Of a stretch of 47,768 nucleotides of DNA, positions 27,605 through 35,790 are shown one piece after another; within the stretch, counting starts at the first letter, position 1, and each line of letters starts with the position of its first letter. The stretch lies in NCBI GenBank assembly GCA_036569845.1, contig DATCPY010000049.1, positions 1-47,768 of the forward strand, in the 5' to 3' direction. Below the pieces are notes generated by a model. The model was not told the DNA's origin, ran no database searches, and saw only the letters and a list, made by a program, of their open reading frames with translations. This stretch comes from UBA4735 sp036569845. Its GTDB lineage: Bacteria > Chloroflexota > Limnocylindria > P2-11E. The translations under genes were made by a program, and so were the position numbers.

Positions 27605-28128
27605 TGGCGAGGCTCCTCGACCTCGGCGTCGACTTCGAGCACTGGTGCTTCGCCTGCGGGCGGCTCAACCCGTCCGGGCTGCAGCTCGACTTCGACGTTT
27701 CGACGAACAGCGCGAGCGCGCGGTACACCGGGTCGCAGCGCCACCAGGGCTACGACGGCACGCTGCACGGTGGAGTGGTGACCGCGCTGCTCGACGAGAC
27801 CATGGGCTGGGCGATCTTCCACCAGGGGATCTGGGGCGTGACCGCGAAGCTGGAGGTCACGTTCAAGCGGCCCGTACCGGTGGGCGAGGAGATCGTCGTC
27901 AGCGGCGAGCTCGTCCGCGAGCGCGGCCGCACGATCGAGACGAAGGGGACCGTGGTTCGCGCGAGCGACGGAGAGGTGCTGGCCGAGGCGACCGCGATCT
28001 TCATGCGCATGCCCGATGACCGGCGCGCGGAGCTCGAGAAGCGCTACTCCCGCACCGGCGAGGCCTTCGCGCGCGTACGCGCCGCCGTCGCGGCGGAAGC
28101 GGAAGACAAGGAGCACGCGAGAACGTGA
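27604..28128 (+). CDS. PaaI-like hotdog-fold thioesterase
   Basis: The protein has 174 residues from a GTG sharing one base with the gyrB stop. The N-terminus contains CFACGRLNPSGLQL, typical of a thioesterase subgroup with a CxxC-N-P-x-G block. The hotdog core follows with GTLHGGVVTALLDETMGWA, the catalytic Asp/Glu region, and VTFKRPVPVGEEIVVSG. The C-terminal 30 residues are charged and helical. It probably hydrolyses a small acyl-CoA; the substrate is unknown. It is wedged between gyrB and gyrA with overlaps at both ends (GTGA with gyrA), so it is produced stoichiometrically with gyrase without an obvious functional link. Confidence 0.88.
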   Translation: MARLLDLGVDFEHWCFACGRLNPSGLQLDFDVSTNSASARYTGSQRHQGYDGTLHGGVVTALLDETMGWAIFHQGIWGVTAKLEVTFKRPVPVGEEIVVSGELVRERGRTIETKGTVVRASDGEVLAEATAIFMRMPDDRRAELEKRYSRTGEAFARVRAAVAAEAEDKEHART

Positions 28129-31100
28129 TCGAACGACCGGATGACCAGCGCGAGGTGGGCGTCGAGCTCGAGACCGAGATGCGAAAGGCCTACCTCGACT
28201 ACGCGATGACCGTCATCGTCGCGCGCGCGCTGCCGGATGTGCGCGACGGCTTGAAGCCCGTGCAGCGCCGGATCCTTTGGACGATGCACGAGATGGGCCT
28301 TCGCAGCGACCGGCCGTTCCGTAAATCCGCGGCGATCGTCGGCGACGTGATGGGGAAGTACCACCCCCACGGTGACGTGCCGATCTACGACGCGCTCGCG
28401 CGCTTCGCGCAGGACTTCACGATGCGCTACCCGCCGATCCAGGGACAGGGAAACTTCGGCTGCTTCTCGGGCGACACGAAGGTCGAGCTCGTGAACGGCG
28501 AGCAGCGCACATTCGTCGAGCTCGTCGAGATGGTCCACCGCGGCGTGCGGGCCGAGGTCTTCACCCTCGACGCACACCGCAACGTGCGCATCAAGCCGCT
28601 GCGCGCTCCGCGCCTCGTGAAGCGCAACGACACGATCGTGAAGGTCACGCTCGTCTCGGGCGCGGAGATCCTCTGCACCCCCGACCACCGATTCATGATG
28701 CGCGACGGGACATATCGCGAGGCCAGCAAGCTCAAACCGAAGGACCAGCTCATGCCGTTCGCGCGCACCGCGATCCCCGAGCGCCTGCATCGCACGGGCG
28801 CGTTCCCGGTCCCCGCGAGCCTCTCGCAGGTCGTCACGTCGGTCGCCCCCGCCGGGAAAGCGGACGTCTACGACCTCACGGTCGACGTCACGCAGAACTT
28901 CGCGCTCGCGGCCGGCGTCTTCGTGCACAACTCGATCGACGACGACCCACCGGCACATATGAGGTACTGCACGACTGGAGACACCCTCGTTCGGACCGCG
29001 AATCGCACCGTGCCGATCGCCGAATTCGTGGCGGATGCGACAGAGAGCTCCGACAACGACGTGGACCTCGAGATCCTCGATCGCCGCGGCCAGGTCGTGC
29101 ATGCGAGCAAGTTCTTCCATTCAGGCACGCATCCGACCATGCGGCTGCGCACGCGCGAGGGATACGAGCTCGCGGGCACGAAGAATCACCCGATCCTGAT
29201 GATCCAGGCGGTGGCCGGCGTGCCGATGCTCGTGTGGAAGCTCCTGGAAGAGGTCACTCCGGGCGACCGTGTCGCGCTCCTTCGCCGACCTGCGGCGACC
29301 GATCCCCGAGCGCTCACGCCGCGCGAGCACGCGCTCGCGACCCTGGCCGGCGGGATGGTCTCGGAAGGCTGGGTGTCTGAAGAGCGCGCGGGCTTCAACA
29401 ACCTCGATCACGAGTACTTCGAGGCGGTGACGACCGCGTACGACGAGATCGTGGGCGGACAGCGATACGCCTACTCACGCGTCATCAAGTCGAACAACCT
29501 GCTCCACGAGCTCGACGTTCAGAACATGGCCGCGTTGAAGGCGAGCCCGCTCGCCGAACTGGTCGGGCAGCGGAGCGCCGCCAAGCGCGTGCCGGCGTTC
29601 GTGTGGGCGGGCTCACCGGAATTCAAGGCTGCCTTCCTTCGCGCGCTCTTCGAGGGCGACGGGTCGTCTTCACTGCTGCGACCCCGGGTCGGCGTCGCGA
29701 TCCAGATCAGCTACTCGACCCGCAGCCAGCAGCTTGCGACCGGCGTTCAGCAGCTCCTGCTCGAGTTCGGCGTCGTTTCGAAGCAATGCCATTACGAGGA
29801 TGGCGAGATCAAGGTCGTCATCACCAACCGGCGCGACGCTCGGCGATTCGCGGCGGCCATCGGGTTCCACGGCGCGAAGCGCGCGAAGCTCGACTCCGAG
29901 CTCGCGCAGATCCCGCTCGCAAGCACGGCGATGAGTGCCGACGCGGTCCCATTTGTCGCGGGGTACATCCGCGGCGAGCGCATGGCGCGGTGGACCGATC
30001 GCGAGTGGCTCAGGAAGCACAACATCGACCGGATCGAACGGTGGGAACGCGATCGCGACGAGATCCTGGGGCATCTGACGAACGACGAGGTCCGTCGGGT
30101 CATCGAGCCGCTCGTCGATGGCACCTACTACTACGCGACCGTGGCCGTCGTCGAGGACGCGGGCCTGCAACCCGTCTACTCGTTGCGCGTCGACACTGAA
30201 GACCACAGCTTCATCACCAACGGCTTCGTGAGCCACAACACCGAAGCGCGTCCGGCGGCCCTCGCGGCGGAGCTCCTCGCGGACATCGAGAAGGAGACCG
30301 TCGACTGGTACCCGAACTACGACAACCGGCACCTGCAGCCGACGGTGCTGCCGGCGCGCGTGCCGAACCTTCTGGTGAACGGGTCGACCGGCATCGCGGT
30401 CGGCATGGCGAGCAACATCCCGCCACACAACCTCCGCGAGGTCGCCGAAGCCACCAAACGGCTCGTCGATGACCCCGAGCTCACGAACGACGACCTTTGC
30501 GAGACCGTCCTCGGCCCCGATTTCCCGGGCGGCGGCGTCATCTACCGCTTCGAGGAGCAGAAGAACATCGAGACCGGCGCGACCGAGCGCGTCGACGCGA
30601 TCCGCCGGGCGTATGCGAATGGTCGCGGACGGATCCTCATGCGGGCAAAGGCCCACGTCGAGGACGGCAAGGGTGGACGGCAGTCCATCGTCGTCACCGA
30701 GCTCCCGTACGCGGTGAACAAGGCCACGCTCATCGAGAAGATCGCCGATCTCGTGCAGTCCAAGCGTCTCGCCGGGATCTCAGACATCCGCGACGAGAGC
30801 GACCGCGAGGGGATGCGTGTGGTCATCGAGATCAAGCGCGATGACAGCGCGGACCGAGTGCTGAACAACCTGTACAAGCACACCGCCATGCAATCGGCCT
30901 TCAACCTGAACATGCTGGCGCTCGTCGATTCGTCGCCGAAGACGCTCTCCCTGAAGGACGTCCTCCAGCACCACATCGACTATCGGAAGCAGGTCATCAA
31001 GCGGCGCACCGAATTCGACCTGGGCAAGGCGAAGGAGCGGGCGCACATCCTCGAGGGCTTCAAGATCGCCCTCGACAACATCGACGAGATCGTGAAGACC

Positions 31101-32381
31101 ATCCGCGCGAGCAAGAGTCCCGAGGCCGCGCTCACCAACCTGCGCGAGAAGTTCGAGCTCTCCGAGATCCAGGCGCGCGCGATCCTCGAGATGCAGCTCC
31201 GCCGCCTCACGGGGCTGGAGCGGCAGAGGGTCGAGGACGAGTACCGCGAGACCATCAAGCTCATCGCGGAGCTCGAATCCATCCTCGGCAACGCCAAGAA
31301 GATCCTGTTCCTCATCAAGCAGGACATGGATGAGCTCACGGCCAAATACGGCGACGACCGCCGAACGAAGATCCTGGACGACCTCAACCGCGAGCTCACG
31401 GACCAGGACCTGGTCGCGGACGAGGACGTCGTCATCACGGTCTCCACGCGCAACTACGTGAAACGCATGCCGCTCTCGACGTACAAGGCCCAGCACCGTG
31501 GCGGCCGCGGGGTCATCGGCATGGCGACGCGGGACGAGGACGACGTCGAGCACCTCGTCGTCGCGCGCAACCATGACCGGCTCTACGTCTTCACCGATCG
31601 CGGCCGGGTCTTCGCGCTGAAGGCCTTCGAGCTACCGGACGCGAGCCGCACCGCCAAGGGCACGCCCATCCAGAACATCCTCGAGGCCATGCAGTCGGGC
31701 GAGCGCGTCTCCGCCCTCATCGCGATCCGCGAGGGCAGCGCCGTGCCGCACCTCGTCATGGCCACGCGCAAGGGCTTCGTGAAGAAGACCTCGCTGTCGG
31801 AATACGGCAACGTGCGCCGCGCGGGCCTCATCGCGATCCTGCTGCGCAAGGACGACCGGCTCGCCTGGGTCGCCGCCGCGGGCGACAAGGACCGCATCGT
31901 CATCGCCACGAAGAAGGGCAAGGCCATCACGTTCAAGGCAACGGATACGCGCCCGATGGGCCGCCAGACCCAGGGCGTCACCGGCATCCGCCTCGCGAAG
32001 GGCGACGAGGTCATCGGCATGGGCGTCGTGAACGCCCGGACCGAGGTCCTCTCCGTCACCGAGAACGGGTACGGGAAGCGGACGAAGGTCGAGGATTTCC
32101 CGACCCACAACCGCGGCGGCCAGGGCGTCATCCTCGCGTCCGTCACTGCGAAAACGGGCAACGTTGCCGCCATCCAGGTCATCGACGAGAAGAGCGAGGA
32201 GGTCCTGCTCATCTCGACCAACGGCGTCGTGATCCGCGTGCCGATGGACCAGATCCGCGTGCTCGGCCGCGCGACCCAGGGCGTAAAGGTGATGGCCACC
32301 GGCGAGGCCAAGATCGCGTCCATCGCCACCTTCGCCCAGACCCGTCCGTCACAGCCGGGGCTCGGCCTCCAGAACAGCTAA
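28125..32381 (+). CDS. gyrA: DNA gyrase subunit A precursor containing two inteins
   Basis: The precursor has 1418 residues; removing both inteins (157 and 424) leaves 837, a normal GyrA. The GTG start overlaps the previous stop. Extein 1 (1-112) has the winged-helix region with KYHPHGDVPIYDAL and ends GQGNFG. Extein 2 is only 12 residues, SIDDDPPAHMRY, ending in the catalytic tyrosine (precursor 281, mature 124). Extein 3 resumes TEARPAALAAELLADI and continues through VLPARVPNLLVNGSTGIAVGMASNIPPHN, the coiled coil and the six-bladed C-terminal domain with the GyrA box in AQHRGGRGVIGM. Splicing is required for function because both inteins flank the active site. Val85-Pro86 replace the usual Ser/Thr-Ala in the quinolone-binding region. 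Confidence 0.97.
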   Translation: MIERPDDQREVGVELETEMRKAYLDYAMTVIVARALPDVRDGLKPVQRRILWTMHEMGLRSDRPFRKSAAIVGDVMGKYHPHGDVPIYDALARFAQDFTMRYPPIQGQGNFGCFSGDTKVELVNGEQRTFVELVEMVHRGVRAEVFTLDAHRNVRIKPLRAPRLVKRNDTIVKVTLVSGAEILCTPDHRFMMRDGTYREASKLKPKDQLMPFARTAIPERLHRTGAFPVPASLSQVVTSVAPAGKADVYDLTVDVTQNFALAAGVFVHNSIDDDPPAHMRYCTTGDTLVRTANRTVPIAEFVADATESSDNDVDLEILDRRGQVVHASKFFHSGTHPTMRLRTREGYELAGTKNHPILMIQAVAGVPMLVWKLLEEVTPGDRVALLRRPAATDPRALTPREHALATLAGGMVSEGWVSEERAGFNNLDHEYFEAVTTAYDEIVGGQRYAYSRVIKSNNLLHELDVQNMAALKASPLAELVGQRSAAKRVPAFVWAGSPEFKAAFLRALFEGDGSSSLLRPRVGVAIQISYSTRSQQLATGVQQLLLEFGVVSKQCHYEDGEIKVVITNRRDARRFAAAIGFHGAKRAKLDSELAQIPLASTAMSADAVPFVAGYIRGERMARWTDREWLRKHNIDRIERWERDRDEILGHLTNDEVRRVIEPLVDGTYYYATVAVVEDAGLQPVYSLRVDTEDHSFITNGFVSHNTEARPAALAAELLADIEKETVDWYPNYDNRHLQPTVLPARVPNLLVNGSTGIAVGMASNIPPHNLREVAEATKRLVDDPELTNDDLCETVLGPDFPGGGVIYRFEEQKNIETGATERVDAIRRAYANGRGRILMRAKAHVEDGKGGRQSIVVTELPYAVNKATLIEKIADLVQSKRLAGISDIRDESDREGMRVVIEIKRDDSADRVLNNLYKHTAMQSAFNLNMLALVDSSPKTLSLKDVLQHHIDYRKQVIKRRTEFDLGKAKERAHILEGFKIALDNIDEIVKTIRASKSPEAALTNLREKFELSEIQARAILEMQLRRLTGLERQRVEDEYRETIKLIAELESILGNAKKILFLIKQDMDELTAKYGDDRRTKILDDLNRELTDQDLVADEDVVITVSTRNYVKRMPLSTYKAQHRGGRGVIGMATRDEDDVEHLVVARNHDRLYVFTDRGRVFALKAFELPDASRTAKGTPIQNILEAMQSGERVSALIAIREGSAVPHLVMATRKGFVKKTSLSEYGNVRRAGLIAILLRKDDRLAWVAAAGDKDRIVIATKKGKAITFKATDTRPMGRQTQGVTGIRLAKGDEVIGMGVVNARTEVLSVTENGYGKRTKVEDFPTHNRGGQGVILASVTAKTGNVAAIQVIDEKSEEVLLISTNGVVIRVPMDQIRVLGRATQGVKVMATGEAKIASIATFAQTRPSQPGLGLQNS
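28461..28931 (+). other. GyrA intein 1, 157-residue mini-intein
   Basis: The in-frame insert starts with Cys (CFSGDTKVELVNG, block A) right after GNFG and ends FALAAGVFVHN before extein Ser. Block B is EILCTPDHRFMMRDG with the TxxH pattern (T-P-D-H). Block F is ADVYDLTVDVTQNFAL. The terminal His-Asn and the +1 Ser are the expected splicing residues. There is no homing-endonuclease domain; about 50 residues separate blocks B and F. The insertion point is between the Gly of GNFG and the Ser of SIDDDPP, 12 residues before the second intein. Confidence 0.95.
28968..30239 (+). mobile_element. GyrA intein 2, 424 residues with LAGLIDADG endonuclease
   Basis: The insert begins CTTGDTLVRTANRTVPIAEF directly after the catalytic Tyr and ends TNGFVSHN before Thr-Glu-Ala-Arg. 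Block B is LAGTKNHPILMI (TxxH). Block F is LQPVYSLRVDTEDHSFITNG. These closely resemble the mycobacterial GyrA intein at the same Tyr/Thr junction. Between them lies a homing-endonuclease domain with two DOD motifs, LAGGMVSEGWV and FLRALFEGDGSSS. The acidic position of the first is Glu and of the second Asp, so catalysis is possible. The element is a self-splicing, potentially mobile parasite of gyrA. Confidence 0.96.
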
Positions 32382-32424
32382 CTTCCGGCGAGCGTTACCG
32401 GGGTTGTCCGCCTCGCGTACGGTC

Positions 32425-32453
32425 TTGCGACACACGGGCGCGGACAGTACGAA
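32425..32453 (+). promoter_or_regulatory. Weak promoter candidate before ftsE
   Basis: The gyrA-ftsE spacer (32382-32562, 181 bases) contains TTGCGA at 32425-32430, a 17-base spacer and TACGAA at 32448-32453. The match is four and three of six consensus bases. The spacer holds no recognisable terminator or RNA. A GAGGG sequence 11 bases before the ftsE TTG may be its ribosome-binding site. Confidence 0.3.
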
Positions 32454-32562
32454 ATCGCTACCAAAACCCGTTGCGCTTCGCCTGCTTGCCCCGTTACGGT
32501 CGGTGCCGGGAGCACGCGGAAACGTGTTCTCCGGACGCTGAGGGAAGAGGGACCGACCGGAT

Positions 32563-33243
32563 TTGATCCGTCTCGAGGACGTCAGTAAGCGCTACCCGAA
32601 CGGGACCGCGGCGCTGCAGGACGTTGACCTCACCATCGACCAGGGCGACTTCACATTCCTGGTCGGGTCGTCCGGCGCCGGCAAGTCGACGCTCATCCGG
32701 CTGCTGATCCGCGATGAGCTCCCGACGACCGGCCGGGTGATCGTCGACGACAAGGACGTGGCGAAGCTCCGCCACTCGCAGATCCCGAATCTCCGCCGCC
32801 TCGTCGGCGTCGTCTTCCAGGATTTCAAGCTGCTCCCGACCCGCACCGTCACGGAGAACGTCGCCTTCGCGCTCCTCGTGACCGGGCACAGTGGCCACAT
32901 CGTCCGCGAGGAGACGGAGCGCGCGCTCGCGCTCGTCGGCCTCTCGCAGCGGCGGACGCACTTCCCGCGTGAGCTCTCGGGTGGCGAGCAGCAGCGTGTC
33001 GCGATCGCGCGCGCGCTGGTCAACCGGCCGCGGGTCCTCATCGCTGACGAGCCGACCGGCAACCTCGACCCGGTGACGAGCTGGGAGATCATCAAGCTCC
33101 TCACGCGCGTCCAGGAGCTCGGCACCACGCTCGTGATGGCGACGCACAACGCCGAGATCGTGAACGCGCTGCGCCGGCGGGTGGTCCACCTCGACCACGG
33201 CGCGATCGTCCGCGACGAGCGCGAAGGGCTGTACGCGGCATGA
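32563..33243 (+). CDS. ftsE: Cell-division ATP-binding protein FtsE
   Basis: The protein has 226 residues starting at a TTG (MIRLEDVSKRYPNGTAALQDV). The ABC ATPase motifs are complete: Walker A GSSGAGKSTLIRLL, Q-loop VFQDFKLLPTRTV, signature LSGGEQQRVAIARAL, Walker B VLIADEPTGNLDP, and H-loop VMATHNAEIV. Length and the FKLLPTRTVTENVAFAL stretch are typical of FtsE. It partners FtsX, whose start overlaps its stop by ATGA. Together they transmit ATP hydrolysis to an extracellular wall hydrolase, very likely the M23 protein encoded next. Confidence 0.96.
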   Translation: MIRLEDVSKRYPNGTAALQDVDLTIDQGDFTFLVGSSGAGKSTLIRLLIRDELPTTGRVIVDDKDVAKLRHSQIPNLRRLVGVVFQDFKLLPTRTVTENVAFALLVTGHSGHIVREETERALALVGLSQRRTHFPRELSGGEQQRVAIARALVNRPRVLIADEPTGNLDPVTSWEIIKLLTRVQELGTTLVMATHNAEIVNALRRRVVHLDHGAIVRDEREGLYAA

Positions 33244-34142
33244 GGCGCTTCGGCTATGTGCTGGTCGCGGCCTGGCAGGGCTTCTGGCGCAACCCGGTGA
33301 TGAGCATCGCGGCGACGCTCACGGTGGCGCTGATGCTCGTGCTGTTCGCGTTCTTCATCATCACGGACCGGGGCCTTCAGGCCGCCGCGTCCGCGCTCGA
33401 GGCGAAGGTCGAGATCTCGCTGTACCTCGACGACGGGGCCAAGCCATCGGACATCCTCGCGCTCAAGGCGCGCATCGAGAAGGATCCCGCGGTCGCGCGC
33501 GTCGACTACCTCACGAAGCAGCAGGCGCTCGACCGGCTGCGCGAGCTCGCGCAGCGCAAAGAGGACTTCACCGTCGCGGACCTTGGCTCCAATCCGCTCC
33601 CCGCGTCGCTCGACATCAAGCTCGCGAGCGCGCAGGAGATGACCCGGATCTCGACGTCGCTCAAGGACGAGGTCGGGCACGGCGTCGTCACCGATGTGAT
33701 CGACAATCCGAGCGTCGTCGAGCAGCTCCTCACGATCACGAAGGTGCTGTCGGTCGGCGGCATCGCGGTCCTCGCGATGATGCTGTTCGTCGCGCTCTTC
33801 GTGATCGTCAACACGATCCGCATCTCGGTGCACGCGCGCCGTGACGAGATCGAGATCATGCAGCTCGTCGGGGCCACCGATTGGTTCGTGAGCTGGCCGT
33901 TCATCCTCGAAGGCATGCTCGTCGGGGCTTGCGGGGCGGTCCTCGCCGCAGCCGCCCTTGGGATGGCCTACCCGTTCGTCGTGCCTGCTCTGACGCGGTT
34001 CCTGGACATCCTCCCGGTCTCGATCGGCGCCACATTCCTGGCCGAAATGGCCCTCGGCGTGCTCGGCTTCGCCCTCCTCGTCGGCGGATTCGGGGCGTCC
34101 TTCTCGGTCCGCTCGCAGCTCGCGAAGGGAGCTCGCGCTTGA
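33240..34142 (+). CDS. ftsX: Cell-division membrane protein FtsX
   Basis: The protein has 300 residues with four membrane helices: one near 20-45 (NPVMSIAATLTVALMLVLFAFFII) and three near 170-295. The large extracellular loop 1 (about 50-165) contains ISLYLDDGAKPSDILALKARIEKDPAVARVDYLTKQQAL, the FtsX ECD pattern, and is the docking site for coiled-coil hydrolases or adaptors. HARRDEIEIMQLVGATDWFVSWPFILEG is the conserved cytoplasmic FtsX motif. It overlaps ftsE by four bases and its stop overlaps the putative TTG start of the M23 gene. Confidence 0.96.
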   Translation: MRRFGYVLVAAWQGFWRNPVMSIAATLTVALMLVLFAFFIITDRGLQAAASALEAKVEISLYLDDGAKPSDILALKARIEKDPAVARVDYLTKQQALDRLRELAQRKEDFTVADLGSNPLPASLDIKLASAQEMTRISTSLKDEVGHGVVTDVIDNPSVVEQLLTITKVLSVGGIAVLAMMLFVALFVIVNTIRISVHARRDEIEIMQLVGATDWFVSWPFILEGMLVGACGAVLAAAALGMAYPFVVPALTRFLDILPVSIGATFLAEMALGVLGFALLVGGFGASFSVRSQLAKGARA

Positions 34143-35503
34143 CGATTCACCCTGCGAACTGCGACCATCCAGCCGTTATGGGAGCTCCCCGGACGCGCCG
34201 GGGAGGTGGGAACAAGAGGAAGACGCGGCTTCGCACGGCGATCGTCGTGCTGGCAGGGCTTGCCCTCTTCCTGGGACAGGTCATTCCCGCCTCGGCAGAC
34301 GACCCGCTCGCTGATGCGCTGAAGCGCAAGCAGGAGCTCGAGCGCGCCGTCGCCATCTCCCGCGCCAACACGGAGCGCTACAAGCAGGCCGCCGACCAAT
34401 TCCAGTACGCCGTCAACGACTCGAACAGCGTGATCGAGGGTCTTCAGGCGAAGGCCGACGCCGCGCAGTCACAGGCCGAGCAGCTCGGCTATGAGATCCA
34501 GATCACCGAAGAGCAGCTTCAGCTCGTCGGCTTCCAGCTCGACGAGACGAACGCGCTCGTGTCCTCGCTCAGCGCCCAGGTCGCCGCGGACAACGGGCAG
34601 CTGTCGCAGCGCGAAGATCTCTATGCGAAGCACCTGCGGACGACGTACCGGCAGGCGCAGATCAGCCCGCTCGAGATGCTCCTGTCCTCACGTTCGCTCT
34701 CCGACTTCGCGAGTCGCATCCAGGCGATGGTCATCATCAACCGCCAGGACGTGCAGCTCGCCAACGAGATCCGCGCGATGCGCGACCAGACCGCGGCGAA
34801 CATCGAGCTCACCCAGGAGAAGTACGCGGAGATGGGCGGGCTCCAGGAACAGATCACCCAACAGCGCGCCGCCCTCGCAGCGCAGAAGGCGCGTTACGAC
34901 CAGCTCATCAAGGACGCCCAGACCGCGATCGGAAGCACCGCCGCCGAGCGCGACGCGGCCGCCGCTTTGCGCAATCAGCAGCTCAACGCCGCGGCGAAGC
35001 AGAACCAGGAGACCGCCAACCTCAACAAGCTGCTCCAGGATGCCGAAGCGCAGTACGAGCAGCTCGCGGCGCTGGCCGCGGCGCGGTCGGGCCTGGCACC
35101 GTACCTCGGGGGCAAGCTGCCGATCTGGCCGCTGCGCGGCGTGCTGACGTCACCGTTCGGCGCCCGGTGGGGCGGCTTCCACAACGGCCTGGACATCGCG
35201 AACGTCATGTACTCGCCGATCGTCGCCGCGGCGCCCGGTCGCGTGACGACCGTCGGCAAGCCGTACCTTGCGTCGGGTGACACCGCGACGGTCGTGATCA
35301 TCGCCCACGGCAACAACTTCTCGACCCTCTATGGCCACCTCGACGACCGCGTCCACCCGCCGGTCGTGAAGGTCGGACAGAACGTCGTCGCCGGCCAGCT
35401 CATCGCGTACGAGGGCATGACCGGCTGGACGACCGGCCCGCACCTCCACTTCATGACCATCGTCAACGGCCGTGCGGTCGATCCTCGCCCCTACCTTCCT
35501 TGA
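34139..35503 (+). CDS. Coiled-coil M23 peptidase (EnvC/PcsB-like wall hydrolase)
   Basis: The protein has 454 residues from a TTG that overlaps the ftsX stop (TTGA) and follows AAGGGAG by 7 bases. An in-frame ATG at 34178 lacks a ribosome-binding site. A signal sequence TAIVVLAGLALFLGQVIPASA is followed by long heptad-rich coiled coils (about 60-270) with many Gln/Glu/Ala residues. The C-terminal LytM/M23 domain starts VLTSPFGARWGGFHNGLDIA, where His and Asp (HxxxD) are zinc ligands, and ends GWTTGPHLHFM with HxH. The remaining ligands make an active enzyme plausible, unlike EnvC, which is degenerate. The FtsEX-linked position implies activation during septation. Confidence 0.92.
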   Translation: MTIHPANCDHPAVMGAPRTRRGGGNKRKTRLRTAIVVLAGLALFLGQVIPASADDPLADALKRKQELERAVAISRANTERYKQAADQFQYAVNDSNSVIEGLQAKADAAQSQAEQLGYEIQITEEQLQLVGFQLDETNALVSSLSAQVAADNGQLSQREDLYAKHLRTTYRQAQISPLEMLLSSRSLSDFASRIQAMVIINRQDVQLANEIRAMRDQTAANIELTQEKYAEMGGLQEQITQQRAALAAQKARYDQLIKDAQTAIGSTAAERDAAAALRNQQLNAAAKQNQETANLNKLLQDAEAQYEQLAALAAARSGLAPYLGGKLPIWPLRGVLTSPFGARWGGFHNGLDIANVMYSPIVAAAPGRVTTVGKPYLASGDTATVVIIAHGNNFSTLYGHLDDRVHPPVVKVGQNVVAGQLIAYEGMTGWTTGPHLHFMTIVNGRAVDPRPYLP

Positions 35504-35521
35504 TCAAGCATCTCGGCCTGC

Positions 35522-35592
35522 GCTGACCTTCGGTCAGCTGCGGCCTCGACACGGGCTCAGGGCTGGTGGAGCTCCCTCGTCGGGCAAAGCCC
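35522..35592. repeat. Hairpins after the M23 gene
   Basis: GCTGACC-TTC-GGTCAGC at 35522-35538 forms a 7-bp stem, extended by an outer GGCC/GGCC pair. GGGC-AAA-GCCC at 35582-35592 repeats the core of the palindromes at 8797-8844. Neither has a T-run. Otherwise 35504-35621 shows no gene. Confidence 0.55.
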
Positions 35593-35621
35593 TCCTCGGT
35601 CGCCCCCTTTCGGCACGCCCG

Positions 35622-35641
35622 ATGACGCTGTCGTCATTTTT
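35622..35641 (+). terminator. Intrinsic terminator after the ftsEX-M23 operon
   Basis: ATGACG-CTGT-CGTCAT forms a 6-bp stem followed by five consecutive T bases (35637-35641). It lies 119 bases after the M23 stop. The same sequence may double as the -35 region (ATGACG) for the small transcription unit that follows. Confidence 0.55.
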
Positions 35642-35673
35642 GATACGATTTACGGCGTAAGAAAGGAGGTGAT
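35641..35673 (+). promoter_or_regulatory. Extended -10 promoter and extreme Shine-Dalgarno site of the tiny gene
   Basis: TGATACGAT at 35641-35649 is an extended -10 element (TGn plus TACGAT). Eleven bases later, 35660-35673 reads AGAAAGGAGGTGAT, a perfect 14-base complement to the conserved 3' end of 16S rRNA. The site is far longer than the 4-6 bases used by the other genes in the window. It ends six bases before the GTG start of the 28-residue frame. Confidence 0.6.
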
Positions 35674-35678
35674 GTGGA

Positions 35679-35765
35679 GTGAGCGATAGCTCTGGGAATC
35701 CGAAGACCCAAGACTGCACACTCCAGGCTTCCGGTATGCAACCAACTGAGGTGATCGCGGTCTAG
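35679..35765 (+). CDS. Putative 28-residue peptide in its own transcription unit
   Basis: A GTG start nine bases after AAGGAGG opens a 28-codon frame that begins (M)SDSSGNPKTQDCTLQASGM and stops with TAG at 35763-35765. The peptide is polar, has one Cys and no membrane helix. I do not recognise it. An alternative ATG inside the ribosome-binding site would encode only five residues. The frame is enclosed by an extended -10 promoter and a strong terminator (35791-35821), giving a transcript of about 165 bases. It may be a small protein, a leader peptide, or a non-coding RNA whose Shine-Dalgarno element binds ribosomes for another purpose. Confidence 0.45.
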   Translation: MSDSSGNPKTQDCTLQASGMQPTEVIAV

Positions 35766-35790
35766 CGAGTCTTCGCGAAACCCAAAGAAA

